A DNA stretch of 64,000 nucleotides, from positions 62,001 to 126,000 of the forward strand of contig JAFEEG010000001.1 in assembly GCA_018241225.1 (NCBI GenBank), given 5' to 3'. Source of the stretch: Pseudomonadota bacterium (GTDB taxonomy: Bacteria; Pseudomonadota; Gammaproteobacteria; Burkholderiales; Burkholderiaceae_C). Shown here piece after piece: positions 1-10,264 of this stretch; position 1 is the stretch's first letter; every line of letters begins with the position of its first letter. The notes beneath the pieces were generated by a model, which did no database searches, was not told where the DNA came from, and saw only the letters and a program-made list of their open reading frames with translations. The position numbers and the translations under genes were made by a program.

Positions 1-559
1 TGTCGCGCACCATGAAGATGAAATCGGTCATGGCCGGCGAATACACCGCACCACCGGCACAGGGGCCCATGATCATGCTGATCTGCGGCACCACGCCCGA
101 GGCCAGCACGTTCTTCTGGAACACGTCGGCATAGCCGCCCAGCGAGGCCACGCCTTCCTGGATGCGGGCGCCGCCCGAATCGTTCAGGCCGATGACCGGT
201 GCGCCGACCTTCATGGCCTGGTCCATCACCTTGCAGATCTTCTCGGCATGGGCTTCGGAGAGCGCGCCGCCGAACACGGTGAAGTCCTGGCTGAACACGA
301 ACACCAGGCGGCCGTTGATCATGCCGTAGCCGGTGACCACACCGTCGCCGGGGATCTTGTTGTCGGCCATGCCGAAGTCGGTACAGCGATGCTCGACGAA
401 CATGTCCCACTCTTCGAAGGTGCCGTCGTCCAGCAGCAGCTCGATACGTTCGCGCGCGGTGAGCTTGCCCTTGGCGTGCTGCGCGTCGATGCGCTTCTGG
501 CCACCGCCGAGGCGGGCCTGTTCGCGACGTTTTTCGAGTTCGTCGATGAGGTCTTGCAT
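1..559 (-). CDS. pccB: Propionyl-CoA carboxylase beta subunit (partial, C-terminus outside window)
   Basis: Carboxyltransferase subunit of biotin-dependent propionyl-CoA carboxylase, which moves carboxyl from biotin to propionyl-CoA and makes methylmalonyl-CoA. The start ATG is at 559-557; the reading frame stays open to base 1, so only about 186 N-terminal residues are present. The translation begins [20 protein letters not shown] and contains the family-typical stretches [42 protein letters not shown] and [13 protein letters not shown]. These match PccB better than acetyl-CoA carboxylase AccD because the N-terminal zinc ribbon is absent. It is the last gene seen in the run mutase, GNAT, meaB, pccB; the 60-base gap after meaB allows cotranscription. 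The ribosome site is weak (GAAAG). The biotin-carrying alpha subunit is presumably outside the window on the left. Confidence 0.95.
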   Translation of the reverse strand, partial: MQDLIDELEKRREQARLGGGQKRIDAQHAKGKLTARERIELLLDDGTFEEWDMFVEHRCTDFGMADNKIPGDGVVTGYGMINGRLVFVFSQDFTVFGGALSEAHAEKICKVMDQAMKVGAPVIGLNDSGGARIQEGVASLGGYADVFQKNVLASGVVPQISMIMGPCAGGAVYSPAMTDFIFMVRD

Positions 560-619
560 GATGTCTTTCGGAAAGAAAACGGTTGGAAGTCTTGTTGGTG
601 TTTGCAGCGGTGGCGCGAC

Positions 620-1663
620 CTAGGCGCCACTCGCCGCGGCCGCCAGCAGGTTGCGTGCGGCAGTCGATGCAGGAAGCCGTCCATTGGCCACCTGCTGGGA
701 AAGTTGTGGCAGCAGGCCGCGCACCTGCGGATGCTGCTTGAAGGCGTGCTTGAGGCCGGCGTCGATTCGCTCCCACATCCAGGCCAGCGATTGCTTCTCG
801 CGGCGCAGCGCCAGGCGCCCATTGGCGGCCTGGATGCTCCGAAAGCGGGACACGGTGCGCCAGAAGTCGTCCACGCCCGTTCCGTTGAGCGCGCTGAGTT
901 GCAGGACCTGCGGCATCCACTGCGCCAGTTCGGCGCCGGTGGCCGCGTCGTGCGTGGCGGCGGCATGGTCCGGGTTGCCGTGGTGACCGAACAAGCGCAA
1001 CGCCGAGGTGATCTGCGCCCGTGCACGCGTGGCGGCATCGGGGTCGAGATCGGCCTTGTTGATGGCCACCAGGTCGGCCAGCTCCATCACGCCCTTCTTG
1101 ATGGCCTGCAGGTCGTCGCCCGCATTGGGCAACTGCAGCAGCACGAACATGTCGGTCATGCCGGAGACGGCCGTCTCCGACTGGCCCACGCCCACCGTCT
1201 CGACGATGACGACGTCGTAGCCCGCGGCCTCGCACACCAGCATGGCCTCGCGCGTCTTCTCGGCCACGCCGCCCAGCGTGCCGCTGGAGGGGCTGGGCCG
1301 GATGTAGGCGCGCTCGTGCACCGACAGCCTCTCCATGCGCGTCTTGTCGCCCAGGATGGAGCCGCCCGACACCGTGGAAGAAGGATCGATGGTAAGCACC
1401 GCCACGCGGTGCCCTTGCTCGATGAGGTGAAGACCCAGCGCCTCGATGAAGGTGGACTTGCCCACGCCCGGAACGCCCGAGATGCCCAGCCGGAACGACT
1501 TGCCCGTACGCGGCAGCAGCGCCGTGAGCAGTTCGTCGCCCTGCGCCCGGTGGTCGGCGCGGGTCGATTCCAGCAGCGTGATGGCCTTGGCAATGGCACG
1601 GCGCTGGGCCATGCCGTCGCCGGCCTCGATGCGCTGCTCCAGCACGGCGATGGGGCTCAGCAC
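620..1663 (-). CDS. meaB: Methylmalonyl-CoA mutase-associated GTPase MeaB (ArgK family)
   Basis: P-loop GTPase chaperone that protects methylmalonyl-CoA mutase and gates loading or removal of adenosylcobalamin. The 347-residue length is normal for the family. The Walker A motif GVPGVGKS lies at about residues 63-70, followed by the DPSS(T) segment and the MeaB-typical ETVGVGQSE switch region; NKAD supplies guanine specificity. Start is GTG at 1663-1661, which overlaps the stop of the upstream acetyltransferase gene by 7 bases, so translation is probably coupled. Position directly beside the mutase and pccB supports the function. Confidence 0.95.
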   Translation of the reverse strand: MLSPIAVLEQRIEAGDGMAQRRAIAKAITLLESTRADHRAQGDELLTALLPRTGKSFRLGISGVPGVGKSTFIEALGLHLIEQGHRVAVLTIDPSSTVSGGSILGDKTRMERLSVHERAYIRPSPSSGTLGGVAEKTREAMLVCEAAGYDVVIVETVGVGQSETAVSGMTDMFVLLQLPNAGDDLQAIKKGVMELADLVAINKADLDPDAATRARAQITSALRLFGHHGNPDHAAATHDAATGAELAQWMPQVLQLSALNGTGVDDFWRTVSRFRSIQAANGRLALRREKQSLAWMWERIDAGLKHAFKQHPQVRGLLPQLSQQVANGRLPASTAARNLLAAAASGA

Positions 1664-2130
1664 GCGTCCTCCGACTTCACGCGCCAGCGGTAGTGCACGT
1701 CCACGTCGTCCGCACCGGTCTTCTCGAAGCCATGGCGCTGGTAGAAGCGGTTGGAATCACTTGCGGTCAGGGTCGTGACCAGTACGTCCTTGCCCTGTGC
1801 ACGCGCTTGTGCCTTGACCCAGTTCAGGGCCCATTCGCCGATGCCCAGGCCCTGGCAGCCGGTGCGCAGGTACAAGTGATCGAGCCGCAGCGCATCGCTG
1901 CCCTCGGGCTTGAGCGAGATGAAGCCGATGCGCTTGTCGCCATCGAACACGATGTGGTGCATGTGCTGCACCGCGAAGCCTGCCGCAAGCCGCTCGCGCG
2001 AGCCCTGGTGACTGAAGCGACCCACGCGCTCCAGGCTCGGCTTCATGGCATCGGTGCGAAGAGCCAGCATGGCTTCGAAGTCATCCTCCGAAACTGGCTG
2101 CAGCGACAACCGTGATGTGAGATCGGCCAC
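1657..2130 (-). CDS. GNAT-family N-acetyltransferase inserted in the methylmalonyl-CoA operon
   Basis: A 157-residue GNAT-fold acetyltransferase. The acetyl-CoA binding motif A is visible as QGLGIGEWAL around residues 90-100, after the LDHLYLR strand, and the C-terminal SNRFYQRHGF matches motif B. It begins 9 bases after the mutase stop and overlaps meaB by 7 bases, so it is almost certainly cotranscribed and translationally coupled with both. The substrate cannot be read from sequence. Some GNAT enzymes acylate lysines of acyl-CoA enzymes and regulate them, so control of the mutase or carboxylase is possible, but this is inference from position only. Confidence 0.85.
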   Translation of the reverse strand: MADLTSRLSLQPVSEDDFEAMLALRTDAMKPSLERVGRFSHQGSRERLAAGFAVQHMHHIVFDGDKRIGFISLKPEGSDALRLDHLYLRTGCQGLGIGEWALNWVKAQARAQGKDVLVTTLTASDSNRFYQRHGFEKTGADDVDVHYRWRVKSEDAC

Positions 2131-2139
2131 TTTGTCTTC

Positions 2140-4302
<2,163 letters not shown>

Positions 4303-4329
4303 GGCAAAGGCTCGGCTCTGGATGGGAAG

Positions 4330-4355
4330 TGACCGGGCACGGGTTCGCCCGGTCA
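4330..4355. promoter_or_regulatory. Perfect 9-bp inverted repeat in the mutase leader
   Basis: TGACCGGGC (4330-4338) and GCCCGGTCA (4347-4355) are exact inverted repeats separated by 8 bases, lying 28 bases upstream of the mutase start and between the mutase and the divergent GntR gene. It could be a regulator-binding site or an mRNA hairpin in the mutase 5' leader. Function is inferred from position only. Confidence 0.45.
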
Positions 4356-4378
4356 TCAATGTTGCGGAGTCTAACATT

Positions 4379-4398
4379 TATAATTATGAATTCAAAAT
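4379..4398. promoter_or_regulatory. AT-rich promoter core with imperfect palindrome, candidate GntR operator
   Basis: TATAAT at 4379-4384 on the plus strand is a perfect -10 hexamer about 42 bases before the GntR start; no good -35 hexamer is seen. Overlapping it, ATTATGAATTCAAAAT (4383-4398) is a 16-base palindrome with one mismatched pair. This is the only AT-rich patch in the divergent intergenic region and is where a FadR/GntR-type regulator would be expected to bind. The operator call is inference. Confidence 0.45.
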
Positions 4399-4425
4399 GA
4401 GATTTTTGAGGTACAGTCCGATTCC

Positions 4426-5073
4426 ATGTCCGCCCTCACCCTGACTCCCCGCGCCCTGTACGAAGAGGTGGCCGAACTGCTGCGCCAGCGCATCTTCAAG
4501 CGCGAGCTCGAGCCCGGCAGCTGGATCGACGAACTCAAGATCGCCGACGAATACGGCATCAGCCGCACGCCCCTGCGCGAAGCGCTGAAGGTGCTGGCGG
4601 CCGAGGGCCTGGTCACCATGAAGGTGCGCCGTGGCGCCTATGTGACCGAGGTGTCGGAAAAAGACCTGGCCGACGTCTACCACCTGCTCAGCCTGCTCGA
4701 AAGCGATGCCGCCGCCGTGGTGGCCGAACGCGCCACGCCCGCGCAAATTGCCGAGATGGAAGCGCTGCACGCCGAGCTGGAAGCCGCCGCCAAGCCGGGC
4801 AAGGTCGACCGCGACCTGTTCTTTTCCATCAACGAGCGCTTTCACATGAAGCTGCTGGCCCTGGCGGACAACCGCTGGCGCGACCAGATGGTGGCCGACC
4901 TGCGCAAGGTGATGAAGCTCAACCGCCACAACTCGCTGCTCAAGAGCGGGCGCATCGAGGAGTCGCTGGCCGAGCACCGCTCGATCATGGCCGCGCTCAA
5001 GTCGCGCGACCCCAAGGCCACGGCGCAGCGCATGCACGAGCATTTCAGCAACGGGCTCGAAGCAGCAGGCTGA
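4426..5073 (+). CDS. GntR-family (FadR/FCD subfamily) transcriptional regulator
   Basis: A 215-residue DNA-binding regulator. An N-terminal winged helix spans about residues 8-75 (LYEEVAELLRQRIFKRELEPG, then the recognition-helix region SRTPLREALKVLAAEGLV). A C-terminal all-helical FCD ligand-binding domain follows (NERFHMKLLALADN and EHRSIMAAL, carrying the His residues that usually bind metal). It is divergent from the mutase/meaB/pccB run across a 123-base intergenic region containing a palindrome, so it is probably the local repressor, responding to an acyl-CoA or organic acid of the propionate route. The target and ligand are inferred, not shown. Confidence 0.92.
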   Translation: MSALTLTPRALYEEVAELLRQRIFKRELEPGSWIDELKIADEYGISRTPLREALKVLAAEGLVTMKVRRGAYVTEVSEKDLADVYHLLSLLESDAAAVVAERATPAQIAEMEALHAELEAAAKPGKVDRDLFFSINERFHMKLLALADNRWRDQMVADLRKVMKLNRHNSLLKSGRIEESLAEHRSIMAALKSRDPKATAQRMHEHFSNGLEAAG

Positions 5074-5139
5074 TACGTACCCACCCCGGAGCTGGGTTAG
5101 GCTCCACCCCTCGAAGAACCGATAACAACCGAGGGAGAT

Positions 5140-6693
5140 ATGACACCACCCACCGCCGGGGCCCTGGCCGCGCCCGAAGCTGCCGCATCCGTTCACGCCC
5201 CATCCACCGCGCAACCACAGCAACTGCGCCGCACCCTGCAGGCCCGCCACCTCACGATGATCGCCATTGGCGGCTCCATCGGCACGGGGTTGTTCGTCGG
5301 CTCGGGCACCACCATCGCGCAGGCCGGTCCGGGCGGCGCACTGCTGGCCTACCTGGTGATCGGGCTGATGGTCTACTTCCTGATGACCAGCCTGGGCGAG
5401 CTGGCCGCCTACATGCCGGTGTCGGGCTCGTTCGCCACCTACGGCTCGCTCTACGTGGACGAGGCCTTCGGCTTTGCGCTGGGCTGGAACTACTGGTTCA
5501 CCTGGGCCATCACCATCGCGGTGGAACTGGCCGCGGCCCAACTGGTGATGCAGTACTGGTTTCCGCATGTGGCGCCCTGGGTCTGGAGCGCGCTGTTCCT
5601 GGGCCTCATGTTCGGGCTCAACGCCTTTGCCGTGCGCGGCTTCGGCGAGGCCGAGTTCTGGTTCTCTCTGGTCAAGGTCATCACCGTGATCGTGTTCATC
5701 ACGCTGGGTTGCCTGATGATCTTCGGCATCCTGCGCGGCGACGTGCCCACCGGGCTGCAGGCCGCCATGGACAACCTGACGCTGGGCGATGCGCCCTTCG
5801 TCGGCGGTGCGCAGGCCATGATCGGCGTGGCGCTCATCGCAGGCTTCTCCTTCCAGGGCACCGAGCTCATCGGCGTGGCCGCGGGCGAATCGGCCGACCC
5901 GGGGCGCACCATTCCGCGGGCGCTGCGCCAGGTGTTCTGGCGCATCCTGCTGTTCTATGTGCTGGCCATCGCGGTCATCGGCCTGCTCATTCCGTACACC
6001 GATCCCAACCTGCTCAAGGCCGGCGTCGAATCGGTGGGCGTGAGCCCGTTTGCGCTGGTGTTCCGCAATGCAGGCCTCGCTGCCGCGGCGGGGGTGATGA
6101 ACGCGGTGATCCTCACGGCCGTGCTGTCGGCGGGCAACTCGGGCATGTATGCCTCCACCCGCATGCTCTATGACATGGCCCGCCAGGGGCGCGCGCCGCA
6201 GGTCTTTGCCCGGCTGTCGCGCCAGGGCGTGCCCATGGTGGCGCTGCTGGCCACGGTCGCGGTGGGTGCCATGTGCTTTCTCACGACGCTGTTCAAGGGC
6301 CAGAACATCTACCTGTGGCTGCTCAATGCATCGGCCATTACCGGCTTCATCGTGTGGCTTGGCATTGCGGTGAGCCACTACCGCTTTCGCAAGGGCTTTC
6401 TCGCGCAGGGCCGGGACCTGCGCGAGCTGCCCTATGTCTCGCCCTTCTTCCCGTGGGGGCCGATCTTCGCCTTCGTGCTGTGCCTGGTGGTGACGCTGGG
6501 GCAGAACTACCAGGCGCTGCTGGGCCCGAAGATCGACTGGATCGGCTTGCTGGGCACCTACATCGGCCTGCCCATCTTCCTGGCGGTGTGGATGGGCTAC
6601 CGCGTCAAGCACGGCACGCGCTTCGTGCGCTATGCCGACATGCGTTTTGGCGCCAAGGCGCTGGAGCCGGCGCCTCGGCAACCGCAGCTCTGA
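5140..6693 (+). CDS. lysP: Amino acid permease, LysP (lysine-specific) type
   Basis: Inner-membrane proton-coupled amino acid importer of the APC superfamily, 517 residues with about 12 hydrophobic segments. After a 30-residue Ala/Pro-rich cytoplasmic tail comes LRRTLQARHLTMIAIGGSIG, then GTGLFVGSG, SLGELAAYMPVSGSFATYGS, FGFALGWNYWFTWAITIAVE and RGFGEAEFWFSLVKV. These track E. coli LysP closely. The lysine assignment rests on that resemblance from memory; other basic amino acids are possible. A GAGGGAGA ribosome site sits just before the ATG. No operon partner: the next gene is 177 bases downstream. Confidence 0.85.
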   Translation: MTPPTAGALAAPEAAASVHAPSTAQPQQLRRTLQARHLTMIAIGGSIGTGLFVGSGTTIAQAGPGGALLAYLVIGLMVYFLMTSLGELAAYMPVSGSFATYGSLYVDEAFGFALGWNYWFTWAITIAVELAAAQLVMQYWFPHVAPWVWSALFLGLMFGLNAFAVRGFGEAEFWFSLVKVITVIVFITLGCLMIFGILRGDVPTGLQAAMDNLTLGDAPFVGGAQAMIGVALIAGFSFQGTELIGVAAGESADPGRTIPRALRQVFWRILLFYVLAIAVIGLLIPYTDPNLLKAGVESVGVSPFALVFRNAGLAAAAGVMNAVILTAVLSAGNSGMYASTRMLYDMARQGRAPQVFARLSRQGVPMVALLATVAVGAMCFLTTLFKGQNIYLWLLNASAITGFIVWLGIAVSHYRFRKGFLAQGRDLRELPYVSPFFPWGPIFAFVLCLVVTLGQNYQALLGPKIDWIGLLGTYIGLPIFLAVWMGYRVKHGTRFVRYADMRFGAKALEPAPRQPQL

Positions 6694-6739
6694 CGCCATG
6701 GCGGCAATGACCGCCGCCTGAACCAGCGCTTTTGCGGTG

Positions 6740-6755
6740 CGGGACAAAAGTCCCG
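6740..6755 (+). terminator. Possible weak terminator hairpin after lysP
   Basis: CGGGAC and GTCCCG form a perfect 6-bp stem with an AAAA loop, 46 bases past the lysP stop. Only GTTTC follows, so the U-tract is poor. A second stem, CCGTCC/GGACGG, lies at 6780-6803. Either could end or attenuate transcription before the tad operon. Confidence 0.35.
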
Positions 6756-6841
6756 GTTTCGCCGCGTTTGCCAGGGCATCCGTCCGCCCTCAAAAAAGGA
6801 CGGCGCGCTCATGCGCGGGCACGCTTGCATTAATACATTGG

Positions 6842-6868
6842 ATTACATCTGAAGTCTTTGGATGTAAT
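6842..6868 (+). promoter_or_regulatory. Inverted repeat overlapping the translation start region of the tad cluster
   Basis: ATTACATC (6842-6849) and GATGTAAT (6861-6868) are exact inverted repeats 11 bases apart, ending 2 bases before the first tad gene's ATG. The right arm contains the only purine-rich stretch (GGATG) able to act as a ribosome site, so folding could hide it; equally it could be a protein operator. The surrounding TTGCAT and TAATAC sequences are AT-rich and promoter-like but do not match consensus at proper spacing. Confidence 0.4.
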
Positions 6869-6870
6869 TC

Positions 6871-7455
6871 ATGAGCGAGTTCAGTGCCCTCCTCGATCTG
6901 CTGCGAATGCTGCTGGTGGACCCGCGCACCGCCGTGCTGTTTGCACTGCTGATTGCCGGGGCCTTGAAGGACTGCCTGAGCATGCGCATTCCCAACAGCC
7001 TGACCTACGGCGGCGCCACCTTCGCGCTGATCTACAGCGCCATCGTTCCCTTCTCGACGCATGCCGGGTTCTGGTGGGCCGTTGGCGGGCTGTTCGCCGG
7101 CCTGCTGCTCCTGCTGCCCCTTTACATGCTGCGCGTGATGGGCGCCGGCGACGTCAAGTTGATGGCCATGGCCGGCGCCTTCCTCGGCCTGTCCGAAACG
7201 CCGTTGGCCGTGCTGTGGGTCTTCACGGCAGGCGGCCTGTTCGCCGTGGTTCATGTGCTGGTGCACCGGCAACTCGGGCGCCTGGCTCACACCCTGCGCG
7301 AGGTGGCAGGCCAGCTGACGCTGAGCGCGGCAGCGGGAACACGGCCGGCCAGCCCGACGGCACTCAAGCAATCAGTCGGAAAGCTGCCCTACGGCATGGC
7401 CATCGCCGCAGGAACGATCAGCTACGTGGTGGCTCGCCAGATTGGCTACGCCTGA
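6871..7455 (+). CDS. cpaA: Prepilin peptidase of the tad/Flp pilus system (CpaA/TadV)
   Basis: Inner-membrane aspartyl protease (A24 family) that cleaves the leader of Flp prepilin and TadE/F pseudopilins. It has 194 residues with about five hydrophobic segments. The two catalytic aspartates are visible: D34 in KDCLSMRIPN and D94 in the family motif GAGDVK (G91-K96). It lacks the N-terminal methylase domain of PilD, as is normal for TadV/CpaA. It is the first gene of the twelve-gene pilus cluster; the next gene starts 27 bases on. Confidence 0.93.
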   Translation: MSEFSALLDLLRMLLVDPRTAVLFALLIAGALKDCLSMRIPNSLTYGGATFALIYSAIVPFSTHAGFWWAVGGLFAGLLLLLPLYMLRVMGAGDVKLMAMAGAFLGLSETPLAVLWVFTAGGLFAVVHVLVHRQLGRLAHTLREVAGQLTLSAAAGTRPASPTALKQSVGKLPYGMAIAAGTISYVVARQIGYA

Positions 7456-7482
7456 GCGGCGCAAGGACGAAGGAGAAACCTC

Positions 7483-8316
7483 ATGAGAAACCTCAAGGCC
7501 CTGGCTTTCATGGCACTGGCCGTGCTGCTCGGCCTGACGGCAGCGGTGTACGCGGCCAGTTGGGTGGGGAGGCAAGGCGGTGTCGCGTCCAACAAGGTGG
7601 TTGTGGCGGCGGTGGACATCTCGCTGGGAAGCCGCATCAACGACCAGATGCTCAGCGTGGTCGATTGGCCCAGCGGTGCGCTGCCGCCGGGCACCTTCTC
7701 GGACCTGCAGGAACTGCGCGACCGAGTTGCCAAGGTGGGCGTGCTGCGCGGCGAGGCCGTGCTCGAAGGAAAGCTGGCGCCCAAGGGCACGCAGGGCGGC
7801 CTGTCGGCCGTCATCTCGCCCGGCAAGCGGGCCATGACGGTGCGTGTCAACGACGTGGTGGGCGTGGCCGGCTTCGCGCTGCCTGGCAACTACGTGGACG
7901 TGGTGGTTCACGCCCAGCAGGACAAGGGCGGCCAGGACGCCAAGCCGATCAGCAAGACCGTCCTCGAGCATGTGCTGGTGCTGGCGGTTGCACAGGAGGC
8001 CGGCCGTGATGACACCAAGCCGCGCGTAGTGAGCGCCGTCACGCTGGAGCTGAGCCTGGAGGATTCGGAAAAGCTGGACCTGGCTCGCAGCGTCGGCACC
8101 CTGTCGCTGGTGCTGCGCAACCAGGTCGACACGGCCACCGTGGCCACCAGCGGTATCACCAAGCAGCAGTTGTTCGGGCTGCACGAGGCACCCGCCCCCG
8201 CCCCGGCGGCCACGCCCGACGCGCCCAAGGCACCCCGCCCGCGCGCCGTGGCGGCGAGCAACACGCAATGCGTGGAAGTGATCCAGAACGCCAGCCGCTC
8301 GGTGAGCTGCTTCTGA
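7483..8316 (+). CDS. cpaB: Flp pilus assembly protein CpaB/RcpC
   Basis: Periplasmic tad-system protein of 277 residues. An N-terminal signal anchor (about residues 5-28) is followed by a SAF-type domain (VVVAAVDISLGSRI onward) and the RcpC-typical MTVRVNDVVGVAGFALPGNYVDVV segment. Family members are thought to act near the outer-membrane secretin. The C-terminal 45 residues are Ala/Pro-rich and end in a Cys pair region (CVEVIQNASRSVSCF). The ribosome site is AAGGAG. The secretin gene follows after 13 bases. Confidence 0.9.
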   Translation: MRNLKALAFMALAVLLGLTAAVYAASWVGRQGGVASNKVVVAAVDISLGSRINDQMLSVVDWPSGALPPGTFSDLQELRDRVAKVGVLRGEAVLEGKLAPKGTQGGLSAVISPGKRAMTVRVNDVVGVAGFALPGNYVDVVVHAQQDKGGQDAKPISKTVLEHVLVLAVAQEAGRDDTKPRVVSAVTLELSLEDSEKLDLARSVGTLSLVLRNQVDTATVATSGITKQQLFGLHEAPAPAPAATPDAPKAPRPRAVAASNTQCVEVIQNASRSVSCF

Positions 8317-8329
8317 AAGGAGATTCGTC

Positions 8330-9871
8330 GTGCCCCACCCATCCTTCCGCACCCACGGCCTTGCTGCCGCCGCACTGTGCGCGTGCGCACTCGGCGGCCT
8401 GGCCGCCCCCGCCGACGCACAGACGCAGGCCCAGGCGCAGGCGCAGGCGAACGCCAGCCCGTCGACATCTGCCACGCCTGCACTGTCCTCGGCGCAGTTC
8501 TCCGATCACAAGCGCTGCACGCGGGTTGTGAACGACGAGCCGGCCACCGTGGCGCTGGGCAAGGCCAGTGTCATTCCGCTGAAATCCCGCGTGACCCGCA
8601 TCCTGGTGAGCGGCCAGCCGCCCTCGCCGCGCCCTGCGCCCGCAGGCGCCCCGCAGGCAACACCCGCCCCGGCACCCGCGGCCGCCGCCAATCAAGGCCA
8701 GGACGGCGTGGCCGACATGGAGGTGATGCTGCTCAGCCCCACCGACCTGTTCTTCCGCGGCAGGCGCGCCGGCTCCATGAACGTGGTGATGCAGAACGCC
8801 GACGGCACCTGCTTTCTCAAGGACATCATGGTCACAGTCGACCCGGGCGCGCTGCAGAGCACCATCGCTCAGGTTCTTCCGGGCGAAAAGGGCATCCAGG
8901 TGCGCGGCGCCGAGAGCGCGCTCGTTCTTACCGGCGAAGTCACCGACGCGGCCAAGGTCGACCAGGTCATGTCCCTGGCCGCTGCGTACGGCGATGGTCG
9001 CAAGATCGTCAACATGATGCGCGTCACCTCGTCGCAGCAAGTGATGCTGGAGGTGAAAATCGCAGAGGTCAGCAAGACGCTGCTCGACAAGCTTGGCGCT
9101 GCGCTGTCCTACCAGCGCAGCTACAGCGGGGGAATGAACACCTACACCCTGCTGTCCAATTTCCTGAGCGGCGGGGCCGGGCTTCTCGATGCATTGCGGG
9201 TCGGCCGTGCGCGGCTCATCCTCGACGGCCAGAAGGACGACGGCATCGTGCGCGTGCTGGCCGAGCCCAACGTGATGGCCATCAGCGGCCAGCAGGCCAG
9301 CTTCCTGTCGGGCGGCAGGATCTTCATTCCCGTTGCGCAAACGGGCGGCACCACCAACGCCGGCACCATCACGCTCGAGGAAAAGGAATTCGGCATCGGC
9401 GTGAAGTTCACGCCCACCGCACTGGGCAACGGCCGCATCCACCTGAAGATGGTGTCCGAAGTGTCCGACCTGTCGCAGACGGGCTCGCCCTTCACCACCA
9501 TCAACGGCGTGACCGCCGTGCTGCCCTCGATGACTGTGCGGCGCGCCGACACCTCGGTGCAGCTCAACGACGGCCAGAGCCTGGTCATCGCGGGCCTGAT
9601 CAAGAACAACATGACCGAGGCGATCAAGCGCTTCCCGGGCCTGGGGGAAATTCCGGTGATGGGCGCGCTGGCGCGCAGCACCGAGTTCCAGACCGACCAG
9701 ACCGAGCTGCTGTTCGTCATCACGCCGCGCCTGGTGCAACCCACTGCCGACGCGCCGCGCCTGCCCACCGACAACCACGTCATTCCCAGCCGTGCCGAGG
9801 TCTACATGAACGGCGCGCTGGAAAGCTCCGCGCCGCCGGCCGACTCGCCGCCCCCGCAAGACAAGCCCTGA
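8330..9871 (+). CDS. cpaC: Tad secretin RcpA/CpaC
   Basis: Outer-membrane secretin forming the pilus exit pore, 513 residues. Start is GTG at 8330 with AAAGGAG seven bases upstream. A signal peptide ends near PADAQ (about residue 30). The N-terminal pilus/secretin domain follows, interrupted by a Pro/Ala-rich insert at about residues 100-125. A BON-like segment comes next, then the secretin core: VTSSQQVMLEVKIAEV near the middle and the C-terminal VQLNDGQSLVIAGLI, PGLGEIPVMGALARS and ELLFVITPRLV signatures. Immediately after the signal peptide is a five-unit Gln-Thr/Ala repeat. Confidence 0.94.
   Translation: MPHPSFRTHGLAAAALCACALGGLAAPADAQTQAQAQAQANASPSTSATPALSSAQFSDHKRCTRVVNDEPATVALGKASVIPLKSRVTRILVSGQPPSPRPAPAGAPQATPAPAPAAAANQGQDGVADMEVMLLSPTDLFFRGRRAGSMNVVMQNADGTCFLKDIMVTVDPGALQSTIAQVLPGEKGIQVRGAESALVLTGEVTDAAKVDQVMSLAAAYGDGRKIVNMMRVTSSQQVMLEVKIAEVSKTLLDKLGAALSYQRSYSGGMNTYTLLSNFLSGGAGLLDALRVGRARLILDGQKDDGIVRVLAEPNVMAISGQQASFLSGGRIFIPVAQTGGTTNAGTITLEEKEFGIGVKFTPTALGNGRIHLKMVSEVSDLSQTGSPFTTINGVTAVLPSMTVRRADTSVQLNDGQSLVIAGLIKNNMTEAIKRFPGLGEIPVMGALARSTEFQTDQTELLFVITPRLVQPTADAPRLPTDNHVIPSRAEVYMNGALESSAPPADSPPPQDKP
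8420..8449 (+). repeat. In-frame hexanucleotide repeat in the secretin gene
   Basis: Five consecutive 6-base units, CAGACG, CAGGCC and CAGGCG three times, encode a Gln-Thr/Ala run right after the secretin signal peptide. Slippage by whole units would keep frame, so the length may vary between strains. Confidence 0.7.
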
Positions 9872-9893
9872 TGCGCACAAGGAAGGAAACGCC

Positions 9894-10193
9894 ATGAACT
9901 CGCGCCTTACCGTCGCCCTGGCCTTGCTGCTGGCCCTTGCCGGCTGCCAGACCGTCACGCCCAACTACGACGCCCGCTTCGGAGATGCGGTGCGCGACGC
10001 AAAGCGGGCACAGACCATCGACCCCGATGCCGGCAAGAAGCCCGTCTCGGCCGCAGCCGCCAGCACGGACGGCCGTGCCAGCCAGGAGGCGATGGACCGC
10101 TACCACGACGCCTTCAAGCGGCCGCCGCCGGTGGTCAACGTGATCAACATCGGCGGAGCCATCGGCGACGGCGGCGGCGGTGGTGGTCGTTGA
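9894..10193 (+). CDS. Small tad-locus lipoprotein
   Basis: A 99-residue predicted lipoprotein: the signal peptide ends in the lipobox LALAGC with the lipidated Cys at 18. The mature part is polar and ends in a Gly-rich tail (GDGGGGGGR). Location between the secretin and the Flp pilin suggests a secretin pilotin or CpaD-like role, but there is no CpaD domain that I can recognise and the length is short, so function is inferred from context. The Asp at position +2 after Cys is absent (QTV follows), so outer-membrane sorting is expected. Confidence 0.85.
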   Translation: MNSRLTVALALLLALAGCQTVTPNYDARFGDAVRDAKRAQTIDPDAGKKPVSAAAASTDGRASQEAMDRYHDAFKRPPPVVNVINIGGAIGDGGGGGGR

Positions 10194-10264
10194 CGCACCC
10201 AGCCCATTTCATTCACAGAAAACCTTGCATGGAAAGGAGGGGATCCGAACTGAACGCACCACTC

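Noticed and set aside
248..1693. 481-codon plus-strand open frame
   Set aside because: Antisense to pccB and meaB, both clearly recognisable on the minus strand.
4303..4425. Cobalamin riboswitch upstream of the B12-dependent mutase
   Set aside because: The 123-base region is too short for the riboswitch and lacks the conserved B12-box sequence.
4384..6747. 787-codon open frame on the minus strand
   Set aside because: Covers the GntR regulator and LysP genes in antisense; composition is His/Arg/Gln-rich low complexity with no recognisable domain.
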